64,000 nucleotides of DNA from Streptomyces sp. HM190 (GTDB lineage: Bacteria > Actinomycetota > Actinomycetes > Streptomycetales > Streptomycetaceae), in assembly GCF_009857135.1 (NCBI RefSeq), contig NZ_CP047318.1, positions 5,146,001 through 5,210,000 on the forward strand. Reading direction: 5' to 3'. Of this stretch, positions 53,241-61,981 are shown piece by piece; within the stretch, counting starts at the first letter, position 1; each line of letters begins with the position of its first letter. Under the pieces are notes generated by a model that was given only the letters and a program-made list of their open reading frames with translations, searched no databases and was not told the origin of the DNA. The position numbers and the translations under genes were made by a program.

Positions 53241-54815
53241 GTGATCGATATCAACGAGTCCGTGATGCAGTTCCTTCTGGCGTTCGTCGTCGTCGGCCCG
53301 CTCATCGGCGCCGCCGCCGCTCTCCTGCCCGCCCCGCCGGGGCTGAAGGGGACGTCACCCGAGCAGGCCGTGCTCCGGCACGGCGTCACCGTGACCGGCG
53401 TGGTGCTCATCGCCGCGATCGTCCTCGCGCTCGGCTTCGACCACGACCACCCGTCGAGGATGCAGGCCGGCACCGACATCAGCTGGATCCCCGCACTCGA
53501 CGTGCGCCTCCACCTCGGCATCGACGGCATCTCCCTCCCCCTCCTGGTCCTGACCGCGCTGCTGACCTTCCTCTGCGCGCTCTACTCGTACTTCAAGCTG
53601 CCCTCGGGCCCGTCCCCGAAGGCGTTCGTCGCCCTGCTGCTCGTCCTCGAGTCCGGCACCCTCGCGACCTTCGCCGTCCTCGACCTGCTGCTGTTCTTCC
53701 TCGCGTTCGAGACGGTGCTCATCCCGATGTACTTCCTCATCGCCCGCTGGGGCGGTGAGCACCGCACGCAGGCCGCTTGGAAGTTCATCCTCTACACCCT
53801 GCTCGGTTCCGTGGTCATGCTGCTCGGCCTGCTCCTGATCGGACTCAGGGCGGGCACGTTCGACATGGTGGCACTCGCCACTGACAGTCACCCCGAGCTG
53901 ACCACGTCCGTGCAGGTCATCGCCGTTCTGACGATCGGGATCGGGCTCGCGGTGAAGACCCCGATGTGGCCGCTGCACAGCTGGCTGCCGGACGCCCACA
54001 CCGCCGCCCCGACCGTCGGCTCGGTCCTCCTGGCCGGCGTCCTGCTGAAGATGGGCACGTACGGGTTCGTCCGCATCCTGCTGCCGATCACCCCCGACGG
54101 CTTTGGCACCTTCGCGCCGTACCTCGCCGCCTTCGCGGTCGTCGGCATCATCTACGGGTCCCTCGCCTGCCTCGCCCTCGCCAGGCCGGGCGCGAAGGGC
54201 GACCTCAAGCGCCTCATCGCCTACTCCTCCGTCGGCCACATGGGCTTCGTGCTCCTCGGCATCGCGACCATGACCCCCACCGGCGTGAACGGCGCCCTGT
54301 TCGCCAACATCGCCCACGGCCTCATCACCGGCCTGCTGTTCTTCCTCGTCGGCGCCCTCAAGGACCGCACCGGCACCACGGACCTCGACAGCCTCGCCCA
54401 GGAGACCGGCGCCGCCCTCTACGGCAGGGCGCCGCGCCTCGGCGGCCTGCTCGCCTTCGGCGCCGTCGCCTCCCTCGGACTGCCCGGCCTCGCCGGGTTC
54501 TGGGGCGAGATGCTCGCCCTGTTCGGCGCGTTCGACCCCGCCGACGGGCTCAGCCGCCCGGCCTTCCTCACCTTCATGGCGATCGGCGCGTTCGGCACCC
54601 TCCTGACCGCCGCGTACATGCTGATCGTGGTCCGCCGCGTATGCATGGGCGGCGCCCCGCAGGAGGGGCCGCGGCTCGCCGACGTACAGACGTACGAGTT
54701 CGCGGCCTGGACCCCGCTCGTCGCCCTCACCGTCCTCGCCGGTCTCTGGCCCGCGGCCCTCCTCGGCCTGACCGACCCGGCCGTGCAGCAGCTCCTCGCA
54801 GGAGGCACCCGATGA
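53241..54815 (+). CDS. nuoM: NADH-quinone oxidoreductase subunit M (NuoM)
   Basis: 524 residues with about 14 membrane helices. The conserved antiporter features are FETVLIPMYFLIARWGG, VKTPMWPLHSWLPDAHTAAP, and LKRLIAYSSVGHMGFVLLG, plus the lysine in the broken helix. It pumps protons in the membrane arm. The GTG start is 6 bp after nuoL, with GGGAGC/GAGCAGG upstream. ATGA overlap with nuoN. Confidence 0.95.
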   Translation: MIDINESVMQFLLAFVVVGPLIGAAAALLPAPPGLKGTSPEQAVLRHGVTVTGVVLIAAIVLALGFDHDHPSRMQAGTDISWIPALDVRLHLGIDGISLPLLVLTALLTFLCALYSYFKLPSGPSPKAFVALLLVLESGTLATFAVLDLLLFFLAFETVLIPMYFLIARWGGEHRTQAAWKFILYTLLGSVVMLLGLLLIGLRAGTFDMVALATDSHPELTTSVQVIAVLTIGIGLAVKTPMWPLHSWLPDAHTAAPTVGSVLLAGVLLKMGTYGFVRILLPITPDGFGTFAPYLAAFAVVGIIYGSLACLALARPGAKGDLKRLIAYSSVGHMGFVLLGIATMTPTGVNGALFANIAHGLITGLLFFLVGALKDRTGTTDLDSLAQETGAALYGRAPRLGGLLAFGAVASLGLPGLAGFWGEMLALFGAFDPADGLSRPAFLTFMAIGAFGTLLTAAYMLIVVRRVCMGGAPQEGPRLADVQTYEFAAWTPLVALTVLAGLWPAALLGLTDPAVQQLLAGGTR

Positions 54816-56368
54816 GCTCCCTGGCCCTGACGACGGCCCAGCAGGCGGCCCGGCCACTGGCCGAGTCCGTCGTCCAGTCCGTCGACTGGCTCGCCGTCGC
54901 GCCGCCCGTGATCGCCGCGGTCGTCGGCCTCGTCGTGCTGGTCGCGGACCTCTTCGTGGACGACGGGAAGAAGGCCCTGCTCGGCTGGACGTCCGTCGCG
55001 GGCCTCGCCCTGTCCCTGCTGGCCCTGGTGCCGCTCCTGGACGGCGACCGTGCCACCTTCTGCCTGACCGGCAGCCCGGACGTGTGCAGCTACACCGCGG
55101 ACCGCTTCACCCTCGTCATCCAGTTCATGGTGCTCGGCGGCGCCCTCCTCACCGCCCTGCTGTCGATGACGGCCCTGAAGGACGGCCGCAGGGAACTGCC
55201 GGCGGGGGAGTACTGGTTCCTGCTGCTGTCGTCCGCCGCGGGCGCCGCCCTCCTGCCCGCCGCCCGCGACCTCGCCACCCTCGTCGTCGCCCTGGAGGTC
55301 GCCTCGCTGCCCGCGTTCGCCCTCGTCGGCATCCGCCACGGCGACAAGCGGTCCTCCGAGGCGGCCCTGAAGTTCTTCCTGTCGTCCGTCACCGCGACCG
55401 CCGTCAGTCTCCTCGGCATCAGCTTCGTCTACGCCACCACCGGCACCCTCTACCTCACCCAGATCGCCGACCGCGTCCAGAACGTCGACGGCCAGCTCCA
55501 CACCGTCACCCAGACCGGCGTCGTCCTCACCCTGGTCGGCTTCGCCTTCAAGACGGCCGCCGTACCGTTCCACTTCTGGGTCCCCGACACCTATGTGGGC
55601 GCCCCCCTCCCGGTGGCCGCCTACCTGTCGGTCGTCGGCAAGGCGGTCGGCTTCTCCGGCCTCGTCCTCGTCACCGTCGTCGCCCTCCCCTCGTACGCCG
55701 ACGCCTGGGGCCCCGCCCTCGCCGCGCTGGCCGCCCTCACCATGACGGTCGGCAACGTCGGCGCCCTCCGACAGCGTTCCACGCGCGCGTACAGCGCGGT
55801 CCGCCTGCTCGCCTGGTCCTCCGTCGGCCAGGCCGGCTACCTCCTGGTGCCGATCGCGGCCGCCGGGTACGCCGAGAACACCGACGACGCCCAGCGGGCC
55901 GTCGGCTCCACCGTCGCCTACGCGCTGATGTACGCGGCCGTGAACCTCGGCGCCTTCGCCGTGGCCGCCCTCGTCGGCCGCACCAGCACCCTCAACCGCC
56001 TCAGCGACTACCGCGGCCTCTACGCGTCGAGCCCTCTGACCGCGCTGCTGCTGGGCTTCTTCCTGCTCTGCCTCGCCGGACTGCCGCCGGGCATCATCGG
56101 CCTCTTCGCCAAGGTCACCGTCTTCTCGGTGGCCGTCGACGCGGGCCTCGGCTGGCTCGCCGTCGTCATGGCCGTCAACGTCGTGATCGCCCTCTTCTAC
56201 TACCTCCAGTGGACCGCGCTGCTGTTCCGCGCCCCCGAGGGCGCAGCCCAGCCGCACCGCGTCCCCGCCCCGCTCACCCTCGCGATCGCCCTCACCGGAG
56301 TCGTCGGCATCGCCCTGTCGGGAGCCCCCCAGCTGATCCTGCGCTTCGCCGACACGGCCCTCTTCTAG
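54812..56368 (+). CDS. nuoN: NADH-quinone oxidoreductase subunit N (NuoN)
   Basis: 518 residues with about 14 membrane helices, the third antiporter-like subunit. Key motifs are ALEVASLPAFALVGIR with the conserved Glu, FKTAAVPFHFWVPDTYVGAP and SAVRLLAWSSVGQAGYLLV. Last gene of the operon, followed by a strong hairpin. No nuoD/E/F/G or ferredoxin gene lies within or next to the operon. Confidence 0.95.
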   Translation: MSSLALTTAQQAARPLAESVVQSVDWLAVAPPVIAAVVGLVVLVADLFVDDGKKALLGWTSVAGLALSLLALVPLLDGDRATFCLTGSPDVCSYTADRFTLVIQFMVLGGALLTALLSMTALKDGRRELPAGEYWFLLLSSAAGAALLPAARDLATLVVALEVASLPAFALVGIRHGDKRSSEAALKFFLSSVTATAVSLLGISFVYATTGTLYLTQIADRVQNVDGQLHTVTQTGVVLTLVGFAFKTAAVPFHFWVPDTYVGAPLPVAAYLSVVGKAVGFSGLVLVTVVALPSYADAWGPALAALAALTMTVGNVGALRQRSTRAYSAVRLLAWSSVGQAGYLLVPIAAAGYAENTDDAQRAVGSTVAYALMYAAVNLGAFAVAALVGRTSTLNRLSDYRGLYASSPLTALLLGFFLLCLAGLPPGIIGLFAKVTVFSVAVDAGLGWLAVVMAVNVVIALFYYLQWTALLFRAPEGAAQPHRVPAPLTLAIALTGVVGIALSGAPQLILRFADTALF

Positions 56369-56409
56369 GGCAGGCCGGCCCGACAGGCACAGCCACCCCC
56401 CTGGCACCC

Positions 56410-56453
56410 GGCACGCACGCGTGGGCACTCGATGCCCCGCACGCGTGCGTGCC
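56410..56453 (+). terminator. Terminator of the nuo operon
   Basis: ggcacgcacgcgtg (56410-56423) and cacgcgtgcgtgcc (56440-56453) form a perfect 14-bp stem; the loop itself can pair ggca with tgcc. It lies 42 bp past the nuoN stop. Confidence 0.88.
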
Positions 56454-56615
56454 GTGCCCGGCCCTCACCCGGACGGCCCCGCCCCGCCCCGTACGCACAA
56501 GGGAACTAGTGCTTCCCGCCTGGCGTTGACCAGTACGGGAGGGTCCACTGACAAGTGGAGTCAACAGCGACAGCAGGCAAAGGGTTCCCCTGCCGCACGA
56601 CTTGGAGGGCGTACC

Positions 56616-57479
56616 GTGCACCGCCGGCACAACGGGCTCAGGACCGCCGTACTCCTCGGGGGACTGTCCGCACTCATCATCGTCATCGGCAGCTTCTTCG
56701 GCCGGACGGGCCTGATCGTCGCGGTCGTCGTCGCCCTCGGCACGAACGCGTACGCCTACTGGAACAGCGACAAGCTGGCTCTACGCGCGATGCGCGCCCG
56801 CCCGGTCAGCGAGTTCGAGGCCCCCGCCCTCTACCGCATGGTCCGCGAGCTCTCCACCCAGGCCAGGCAGCCCATGCCCCGCCTGTACATCTCCCCGACC
56901 GACGCCCCGAACGCGTTCGCGACGGGCCGCAACCCGCGCAACGCGGCCGTGTGCTGCACGGACGGCATCCTCCGCCTCCTCGACGAACGGGAACTGCGCG
57001 GCGTCATCGGCCACGAGTTGAGCCATGTCTACAACCGCGACATCCTGATCTCGTCGGTCGCGGGCGCCCTGGCCTCCGTGATCATGTTCCTGGTCAACTT
57101 CGCGTGGCTGATCCCCATCGGCCGCTCCGACGACGACGACGGTCCCGGTCTCCTCGGCCTGCTGCTGATCATGATCCTGGGCCCGCTCGCCGCCAGCCTC
57201 ATCCAGCTCGCGATCAGCCGGTCCAGGGAGTACGAGGCGGACGCCTCCGGAGCCCAGCTCACCGGCGACCCACTGGCCCTCGCCGCCGCCCTGCGCAAGC
57301 TCGAAGCGGGCACGAAACAGCTCCCGCTGCCCCCCGAACCCCGCATCGAGACGGCGAGCCACATGATGATCGCGAACCCTTTCCGACCCGGTCAGGGCTT
57401 CTCGAAGATGTTCTCCACGCACCCGCCCATGGCCGAACGCATCGCCCGACTCGAGAAGATGGCAGGTCGCCCCCAGTGA
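56616..57479 (+). CDS. htpX: Membrane zinc metalloprotease HtpX
   Basis: 287 residues, normal length. Two N-terminal membrane helices (AVLLGGLSALIIVIGSFFG, LIVAVVVALGTNAYAY), the zinc site GHELSHVYNRD (His133, Glu134, His137) and the third ligand Glu in SREYEADASGA. Two further helices follow the active site. It degrades misfolded membrane proteins on the cytoplasmic side. The GTG at 56616 has GGAGG 7 bp upstream. GTGA overlap couples it to the YccF gene. Confidence 0.95.
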   Translation: MHRRHNGLRTAVLLGGLSALIIVIGSFFGRTGLIVAVVVALGTNAYAYWNSDKLALRAMRARPVSEFEAPALYRMVRELSTQARQPMPRLYISPTDAPNAFATGRNPRNAAVCCTDGILRLLDERELRGVIGHELSHVYNRDILISSVAGALASVIMFLVNFAWLIPIGRSDDDDGPGLLGLLLIMILGPLAASLIQLAISRSREYEADASGAQLTGDPLALAAALRKLEAGTKQLPLPPEPRIETASHMMIANPFRPGQGFSKMFSTHPPMAERIARLEKMAGRPQ

Positions 57480-57871
57480 AGACCATCCTCAACATCATCT
57501 GGCTCGTCCTCAGCGGCTTCTGGCTCTTCCTCGGCTACGTCGCCGCGGGACTCCTCCTCTGCATCACGATCATCGGCATCCCCTTCGGCATCGCCGCGTT
57601 CCGCATCGGCGTCTACGCCCTGTGGCCCTTCGGGTACACGACGATCGAGCGCCGTGACGCGGGCGCGCCCTCGTGTGTCGGCAACGTCCTGTGGCTGGTC
57701 CTGGCGGGCTGGTGGCTCGCGCTGACCCACATCGTCACGGGCCTGGCGCTGTGCGTCACGATCATCGGCATCCCGTTCGGCATCGCCAACTTCAAGCTCG
57801 TCCCGCTCTCCCTGATGCCGCTGGGCCGCGAGATCGTCTCCACGGACGAGCCCTTCGCCGGACGCTACTGA
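57476..57871 (+). CDS. YccF-domain membrane protein
   Basis: 131 residues. It has two copies of the YccF repeat: NIIWLVLSGFWLFLGYVAAG with CITIIGIPFGIAAFRIG, and NVLWLVLAGWWLALTHIVTG with CVTIIGIPFGIANFKL, each with two membrane segments. PLGREIV ends the domain. The role is unknown. It starts within the htpX stop and overlaps the convergent permease gene by 7 bp. Confidence 0.92.
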   Translation: MKTILNIIWLVLSGFWLFLGYVAAGLLLCITIIGIPFGIAAFRIGVYALWPFGYTTIERRDAGAPSCVGNVLWLVLAGWWLALTHIVTGLALCVTIIGIPFGIANFKLVPLSLMPLGREIVSTDEPFAGRY

Positions 57872-59130
57872 CCGGCGCGGCCCCGGCGGTGCCACCACCA
57901 CCGCACGCCGTACGCCGCCGCCCCGGCGCCCAGTACGGCGGCGCCCACCGCCACCGACACCCAGGGCAGCGCGAACGCCACGACGACGCAGCCGACGAGC
58001 CCCACGACGGGCACGATCCGCGCGACCGGCGCGGAACTCAGCGTCCAGGCGGACGCGTTGGCGACCGCGTAGTACGCGAGCACGCCGAACGAGGAGAAGC
58101 CGATCGCACCCCGGACGTCGACGGCCGCGGCCAGCACGGCGACCACCGCGCCGACGGCCAGCTCCGCCCGGTGCGGCACCTGGAACCGCGGGTGCACGGC
58201 GGCCAGCACCCCCGGCAGATGCCGGTCCCGGGCCATGGCGAGCGTCGTCCGCGAGACCCCCAGGATCAGCGCCAGCAGCGACCCCAGCGCGGCGACCGCC
58301 GCGCCGACCCGCACCACCGGCACCAGCCCCGGCGCCCCGGCCGCCCGTACCGCCTCGGCCAGCGGCGCCGACGCCTGCCCGAGCCCGCCCGCCCCCAGCA
58401 CGGACAGCACCGCGACCGCGACCGCCGTGTACACCACCAGCGCGATACCCAGCGCCAGGGGGATCGCCCGCGGGATGGTGCGCGCCGGGTCGCGCACCTC
58501 CTCGCCCAGCGTCGCGATCCGCGCGTACCCGGCGAACGCGAAGAACAGCAGTCCGGCCGCCTGCAGCACCCCGCCGACGCCGCCCGACGCCCCGACGTCC
58601 AGCCGCCCGGCGTCGGACCGGCCGGAGGCGAGGCACACGACGACCACGGCGGCGAGGACCGCCAGGACGACGGCGACGATCGCCCGCGTCAGCCAGGCCG
58701 ACTTCTGGATGCCGCCGTAGTTCACGGCCGTCAGCGCCACCACCGCGGCCACGGCCACGGCGTGCGCCTGTGCGGGCCAGACGTACGCCCCCACGGTGAG
58801 CGCCATGGCCGCGCAGGAAGCGGTCTTCCCGACGACGAAGGACCAGCCGGCCAGATAACCCCAGAAGGCGCCGAGCCGCTCCCGCCCGTACACATAGGTG
58901 CCGCCCGAGGCGGGGTAGAGGGCCGCGAGCCGGGCGGAGGACATGGCGTTGCAGTAGGCGACGACTGCCGCGAGCGCGAGACCGAGGAGCAGCCCGGACC
59001 CGGCGGCGCGCGCCGCGGGACCCAGAGCCGCGAAGATGCCCGCGCCGACCATCGATCCGAGGCCGACGACCACCGCGTCACCGACGCCGAGCGTGCGCCG
59101 CAACCGGGCGTCCGAAACGGGCTGTGTCAT
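57865..59130 (-). CDS. APC-family amino-acid permease
   Basis: About 421 residues with 12 membrane helices. The family motif GLGSMVGAGIFAALGPAARAAGSG is at helix 1 (quoted in part), and FAFAGYARIATLGEEVRDP marks helix 6 with the following loop. PASGGTYVYGRERLG is the conserved helix-3 region. Substrate unknown; probably an amino acid or polyamine. The ATG at 59130 has only a weak ribosome site. Convergent with the YccF gene, 7-bp overlap. Confidence 0.92.
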   Translation of the reverse strand: MTQPVSDARLRRTLGVGDAVVVGLGSMVGAGIFAALGPAARAAGSGLLLGLALAAVVAYCNAMSSARLAALYPASGGTYVYGRERLGAFWGYLAGWSFVVGKTASCAAMALTVGAYVWPAQAHAVAVAAVVALTAVNYGGIQKSAWLTRAIVAVVLAVLAAVVVVCLASGRSDAGRLDVGASGGVGGVLQAAGLLFFAFAGYARIATLGEEVRDPARTIPRAIPLALGIALVVYTAVAVAVLSVLGAGGLGQASAPLAEAVRAAGAPGLVPVVRVGAAVAALGSLLALILGVSRTTLAMARDRHLPGVLAAVHPRFQVPHRAELAVGAVVAVLAAAVDVRGAIGFSSFGVLAYYAVANASAWTLSSAPVARIVPVVGLVGCVVVAFALPWVSVAVGAAVLGAGAAAYGVRWWWHRRGRAGQ

Positions 59131-59321
59131 GGGCCGCACCCTACTGACCAGCGCAACCACCGGACGTACGGGAGGCGTCCTCCAGGACAACGGAGCACGA
59201 CGACCGGGCCCCGGCACCACGGAACCCGTCAGGGACCGGGCGGGCGACCGACGGCTTCGACGTGACGGAGACAACACCCCGGGCGGGGCACAGGCACGGC
59301 ATGGAAGGGCAGGTTCACGGC

Positions 59322-59588
59322 ATGAGCATCATCGGCTGGATCGTTCTGGGGCTGTTGGCCGGCGCCATCGCCAAGTTCCTGCTGCCGGGCCGCGACCCGG
59401 GCGGCTTCATCGGCACGACCCTCATCGGCGTCGCGGGAGCGTTCATCGGCGGCTGGATCTCCGCCCGCTGGCTGGACCACCCGATCAGCAAGGACTTCTA
59501 CGACGGCGCCACCTGGGCGGCCGCGATCGGCGGCTCACTGGTCCTGCTGATCGCCTACCGCCTGCTGTTCGGCCACTCCCGGCGCTGA
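59322..59588 (+). CDS. GlsB/YeaQ/YmgE-family membrane protein
   Basis: 88 residues with three membrane helices (IIGWIVLGLLAGAIAKFLLPG, TLIGVAGAFIGGWISARW, WAAAIGGSLVLLIAYRLLFG). The G-rich GLLAGAIAKFLLPGRDPGGF is the family hallmark. Members are linked to general stress response, without known activity. The ATG at 59322 follows AAGGGCAGG. Single gene, flanked by convergent or divergent neighbours. Confidence 0.92.
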   Translation: MSIIGWIVLGLLAGAIAKFLLPGRDPGGFIGTTLIGVAGAFIGGWISARWLDHPISKDFYDGATWAAAIGGSLVLLIAYRLLFGHSRR

Positions 59589-59707
59589 GAACACCCGCCC
59601 GCGGAAGCACGGGCGGGCCCCCGGTTCGGCCGGGCGCCCACCGGCCACGTGGTACCGGCGACACCACTCCTGGCGGTGCCGCCGGTCGAGCCCCTACGCG
59701 TGGTCGG

Positions 59708-60196
59708 CTACCGGTAGTTGACGAACTGGATGGCGAAGTCGAAGTCCTTGCCCTTGAGGAGGGCGATCACGGACTGCAGGTCGTCACGGCTCTTGGAGCT
59801 CACGCGGAGTTCGTCGCCCTGCACCTGGGCCTTGACGCCCTTGGGGCCCTCGTCGCGGATGATCTTCGCCACCTTCTTGGCGTTCTCCTGGGAGATGCCC
59901 TCCTGGATCTCCGCGAAGATCTTGTACTCCTTGCCGGACAGCTGGGGCTCACCCGCCTCCAGCGCCTTCAGCGAGATGCCCCGCTTGATCAGCTTGGACT
60001 GGAAGACGTCGAGGACGGCCTTCACCCGGTCCTCGGAGTTCGCCTCCATCAGGATCTTCTCGCCGGACCACGAGATCGAGGCGCCGACGCCCTTGAAGTC
60101 GTAGCGCTGCGAGATCTCCTTGGCGGCCTGGTTGAGGGCGTTGTCGACCTCCTGCCGCTCGACCTTCGAGACGATGTCGAAACTGGAGTCGGCCAT
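59708..60196 (-). CDS. yajQ: YajQ-family nucleotide-binding protein
   Basis: 162 residues. It begins MADSSFDIVSKVERQEVDNA, the family start, and includes the two RNA-recognition-like folds with RYDFKGVGASISWSG and VQGDELRVSSKSRDDLQSVI (quoted in part). YajQ binds RNA or cyclic di-GMP in some bacteria; its role in Streptomyces is not known to me. AAGGAG lies 9 bp before the ATG. Upstream in-frame extension to 60409 is rejected for lack of homology-like sequence. Confidence 0.95.
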   Translation of the reverse strand: MADSSFDIVSKVERQEVDNALNQAAKEISQRYDFKGVGASISWSGEKILMEANSEDRVKAVLDVFQSKLIKRGISLKALEAGEPQLSGKEYKIFAEIQEGISQENAKKVAKIIRDEGPKGVKAQVQGDELRVSSKSRDDLQSVIALLKGKDFDFAIQFVNYR

Positions 60197-60443
60197 GTCC
60201 TGTGGCTCCTTGTATCGGGGTATCGGGAGGCGGGTCGGGACCATCGGATGCGTGCCGGCGCGCGCGAAAAGGCGATCGCCGAGCCCGGTGTCAGGTCCCG
60301 CGCCGCATCCGGACAAGCCTAGCCACCCAGCCCCCTCCGAGTGCTGATCAATCAGGTGGCGAAGCACCCCCACGCATCGGGTATCGTTTACGACGTCGCC
60401 ACGGAGCACCGCCGAAAAGCGGTTCGAAGGGTGGCAGATCCCA

Positions 60444-60525
60444 GGCGGTGTGCCCGAGTGGCCAATGGGAGCGGACTGTAAATCCGTCGGCTTAGCCTAC
60501 CCAGGTTCGAATCCTGGCGCCGCCA
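60444..60525 (+). tRNA. tRNA-Tyr (GTA)
   Basis: 82-nt class II tRNA. Acceptor stem ggcggtg pairs with cgccgcc, discriminator A at 60525; the anticodon loop ctGTAaa has GTA at 60478-60480; the T arm is ccagg-ttcgaat-cctgg. A long variable arm is present as expected for bacterial tRNA-Tyr. CCA is not encoded. A strong hairpin follows 8 bp downstream. Confidence 0.97.
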
Positions 60526-60532
60526 CGTGGAG

Positions 60533-60578
60533 AGAGACCCTCTCCGATCCGTTGAGAAGCGGATCGGAGAGGGTCTCT
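60533..60578 (+). terminator. Terminator after tRNA-Tyr
   Basis: agagaccctctccgatccg (60533-60551) and cggatcggagagggtctct (60560-60578) form a perfect 19-bp stem with an 8-nt loop. Confidence 0.95.
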
Positions 60579-60957
60579 TCGTCGTGCGGCCACCTTTGTC
60601 CGGGCGGGCACCGCGGCGACGGGGAGGTGACGTGTCTCACGCGGCGGTGCAAGCATGGTCGCCCTGGGCGTGCCTGCTCGCTCCGCCCCGCGTCCCGCCT
60701 ACTCGACGAGCAGCCGGGGTTCGGGGCGTCCTGGGAGAACGGGGCGCCGTTCGGCAGGACGTAGAGCACCGTGAGCACGAGCGGGACGTCGCCAGGTTGC
60801 GGCGGCATGCGCCCGGTCACGCCCCCGCCGTGCCCCGCCGTGCCACGGACAGCCGTACGGGTCGGCGCACCCGGCCCCTGGTACCCGGCACCCAGCACCA
60901 GGTCGTCCGGCCCCCGGCGCACAGCATTAGGCCCCCGGCACCGGGCACACTGACCCC
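60579..60957. other. Non-coding region between tRNA-Tyr and the small zinc-ribbon gene
   Basis: About 380 bp. Open frames on both strands lack coding character or domains. Short repeats of ccccggcaccgggcac type occur near 60880-60955. It should contain the promoter of the small gene at 60958. Confidence 0.4.
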
Positions 60958-61164
60958 ATGTCATCGCGCCGCAGGAACTGCCCCGAGTGCCGTCGTGAGA
61001 TCGCCGTCGTGGCCGGCCGGTTCGCGCGGCACGACCCGCCCGGCGCGAGCGGGGAACTCGTGTCGTGCCCCGGATCGCGCAGGCAGGCCCACATCGGGGC
61101 GGCCCAGCCCACGCTCGACGGATACGCCGTCCCGGAGTTCCCCGGCCAGCTGCCCCTCTTCTGA
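60958..61164 (+). CDS. Small zinc-ribbon-like protein
   Basis: 68 residues. CPECRREIAVVAGRFARHDPP begins the protein after a basic start (quoted in part), and a third Cys lies in VSCPGSRR. The fold may be a partial zinc ribbon (CxxC plus Cys/His). The C-terminus ends in GQLPLF. Good coding bias and an ATG directly after the G-rich spacer support it. Function unknown. Confidence 0.65.
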   Translation: MSSRRRNCPECRREIAVVAGRFARHDPPGASGELVSCPGSRRQAHIGAAQPTLDGYAVPEFPGQLPLF

Positions 61165-61202
61165 CCGTTCTGACCGGTCTGACCGTCCCCGCCGGGCAGC
61201 CC

Positions 61203-61859
61203 TCAGTTGCCCGCGACCGCCTTCACCGCCACCGGCACCGGGGTGGACCCACTGATCGTCTCCAGGACCAGTCCGGCGGTGGCCGGGGTCTCCAGGAGCT
61301 CCGCCAGCACCGCGGCCACGTCGTCGCGGGGGATGGCCCCGCGCCCCGTGGACGCCTCCAGGCGTACGAGACCGGTGCCGGCGTCGTCGGTCAGCCGGCC
61401 AGGACGCAGGATCGTCCAGTCCAGGGCGTCCAGCCCCCGGACGTACGCGTCGGCCTCACCCTTCGCCCGCTGGTACGCGTCGAAGACCTCGTCGCCCTCG
61501 TGGTCCGGGTCCGCCCCCATCGACGACACCACGATGTGGCGCCGTACGCCCGCCCGTACCGCCGCGTCCGCGAACAGGACCGCCGCGCCGCGGTCCACCG
61601 TGTCCTTGCGGGCGGCGCCGCTGCCCGGGCCGGCGCCCGCCGCGAACACGGCGGCGTCCGCGCCCCGCAGATGCGCGGCGACCTCCTCCACCGAGGCCGA
61701 CTCCAGATCGCAGCGCACCGGCTCGGCGCCGGCCGCGCGCAGATCGTCGGCGTGCTCGGCGCGGCGGACGAGTCCCGCGACCTCGTACCCGCGCGCGGCG
61801 AGCAGTCGCTCCAGCCGCAGCGCGATCTGACCGTGTCCTCCAGCGATGACAATGCGCAT
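61203..61859 (-). CDS. NAD(P)-binding atypical SDR protein
   Basis: 218 residues. The N-terminus MRIVIAGGHGQIALRLERLL carries GxxGxxx as in BVR-B/NmrA-type atypical SDRs. DLESASVEEVAAHLRGADA and VVSSMGADPDHEGDE fit this group, as does YQRAKGEADAYVRG with the Tyr-x-x-x-Lys pair and WTILRPGRLTDD. Cytoplasmic; substrate unknown. The ATG at 61859 lies divergent from the lipoprotein gene with about 120 bp between. Confidence 0.93.
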   Translation of the reverse strand: MRIVIAGGHGQIALRLERLLAARGYEVAGLVRRAEHADDLRAAGAEPVRCDLESASVEEVAAHLRGADAAVFAAGAGPGSGAARKDTVDRGAAVLFADAAVRAGVRRHIVVSSMGADPDHEGDEVFDAYQRAKGEADAYVRGLDALDWTILRPGRLTDDAGTGLVRLEASTGRGAIPRDDVAAVLAELLETPATAGLVLETISGSTPVPVAVKAVAGN

Positions 61860-61981
61860 GTCTTCGACCGTACGCCTGAACGATTGTGTTCGCCGCGCAA
61901 CCATTCGGGCGCCTCGTGTGTCTCAACCATGTTCGCCGTGTCGGCGAGCGCCGAAAACACAGGGGGGACGTCATCACCGTC

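Noticed and set aside
60527..61255. 242-residue plus-strand frame after tRNA-Tyr
   Set aside because: Starts within the terminator hairpin, overlaps two better genes and lacks any domain.
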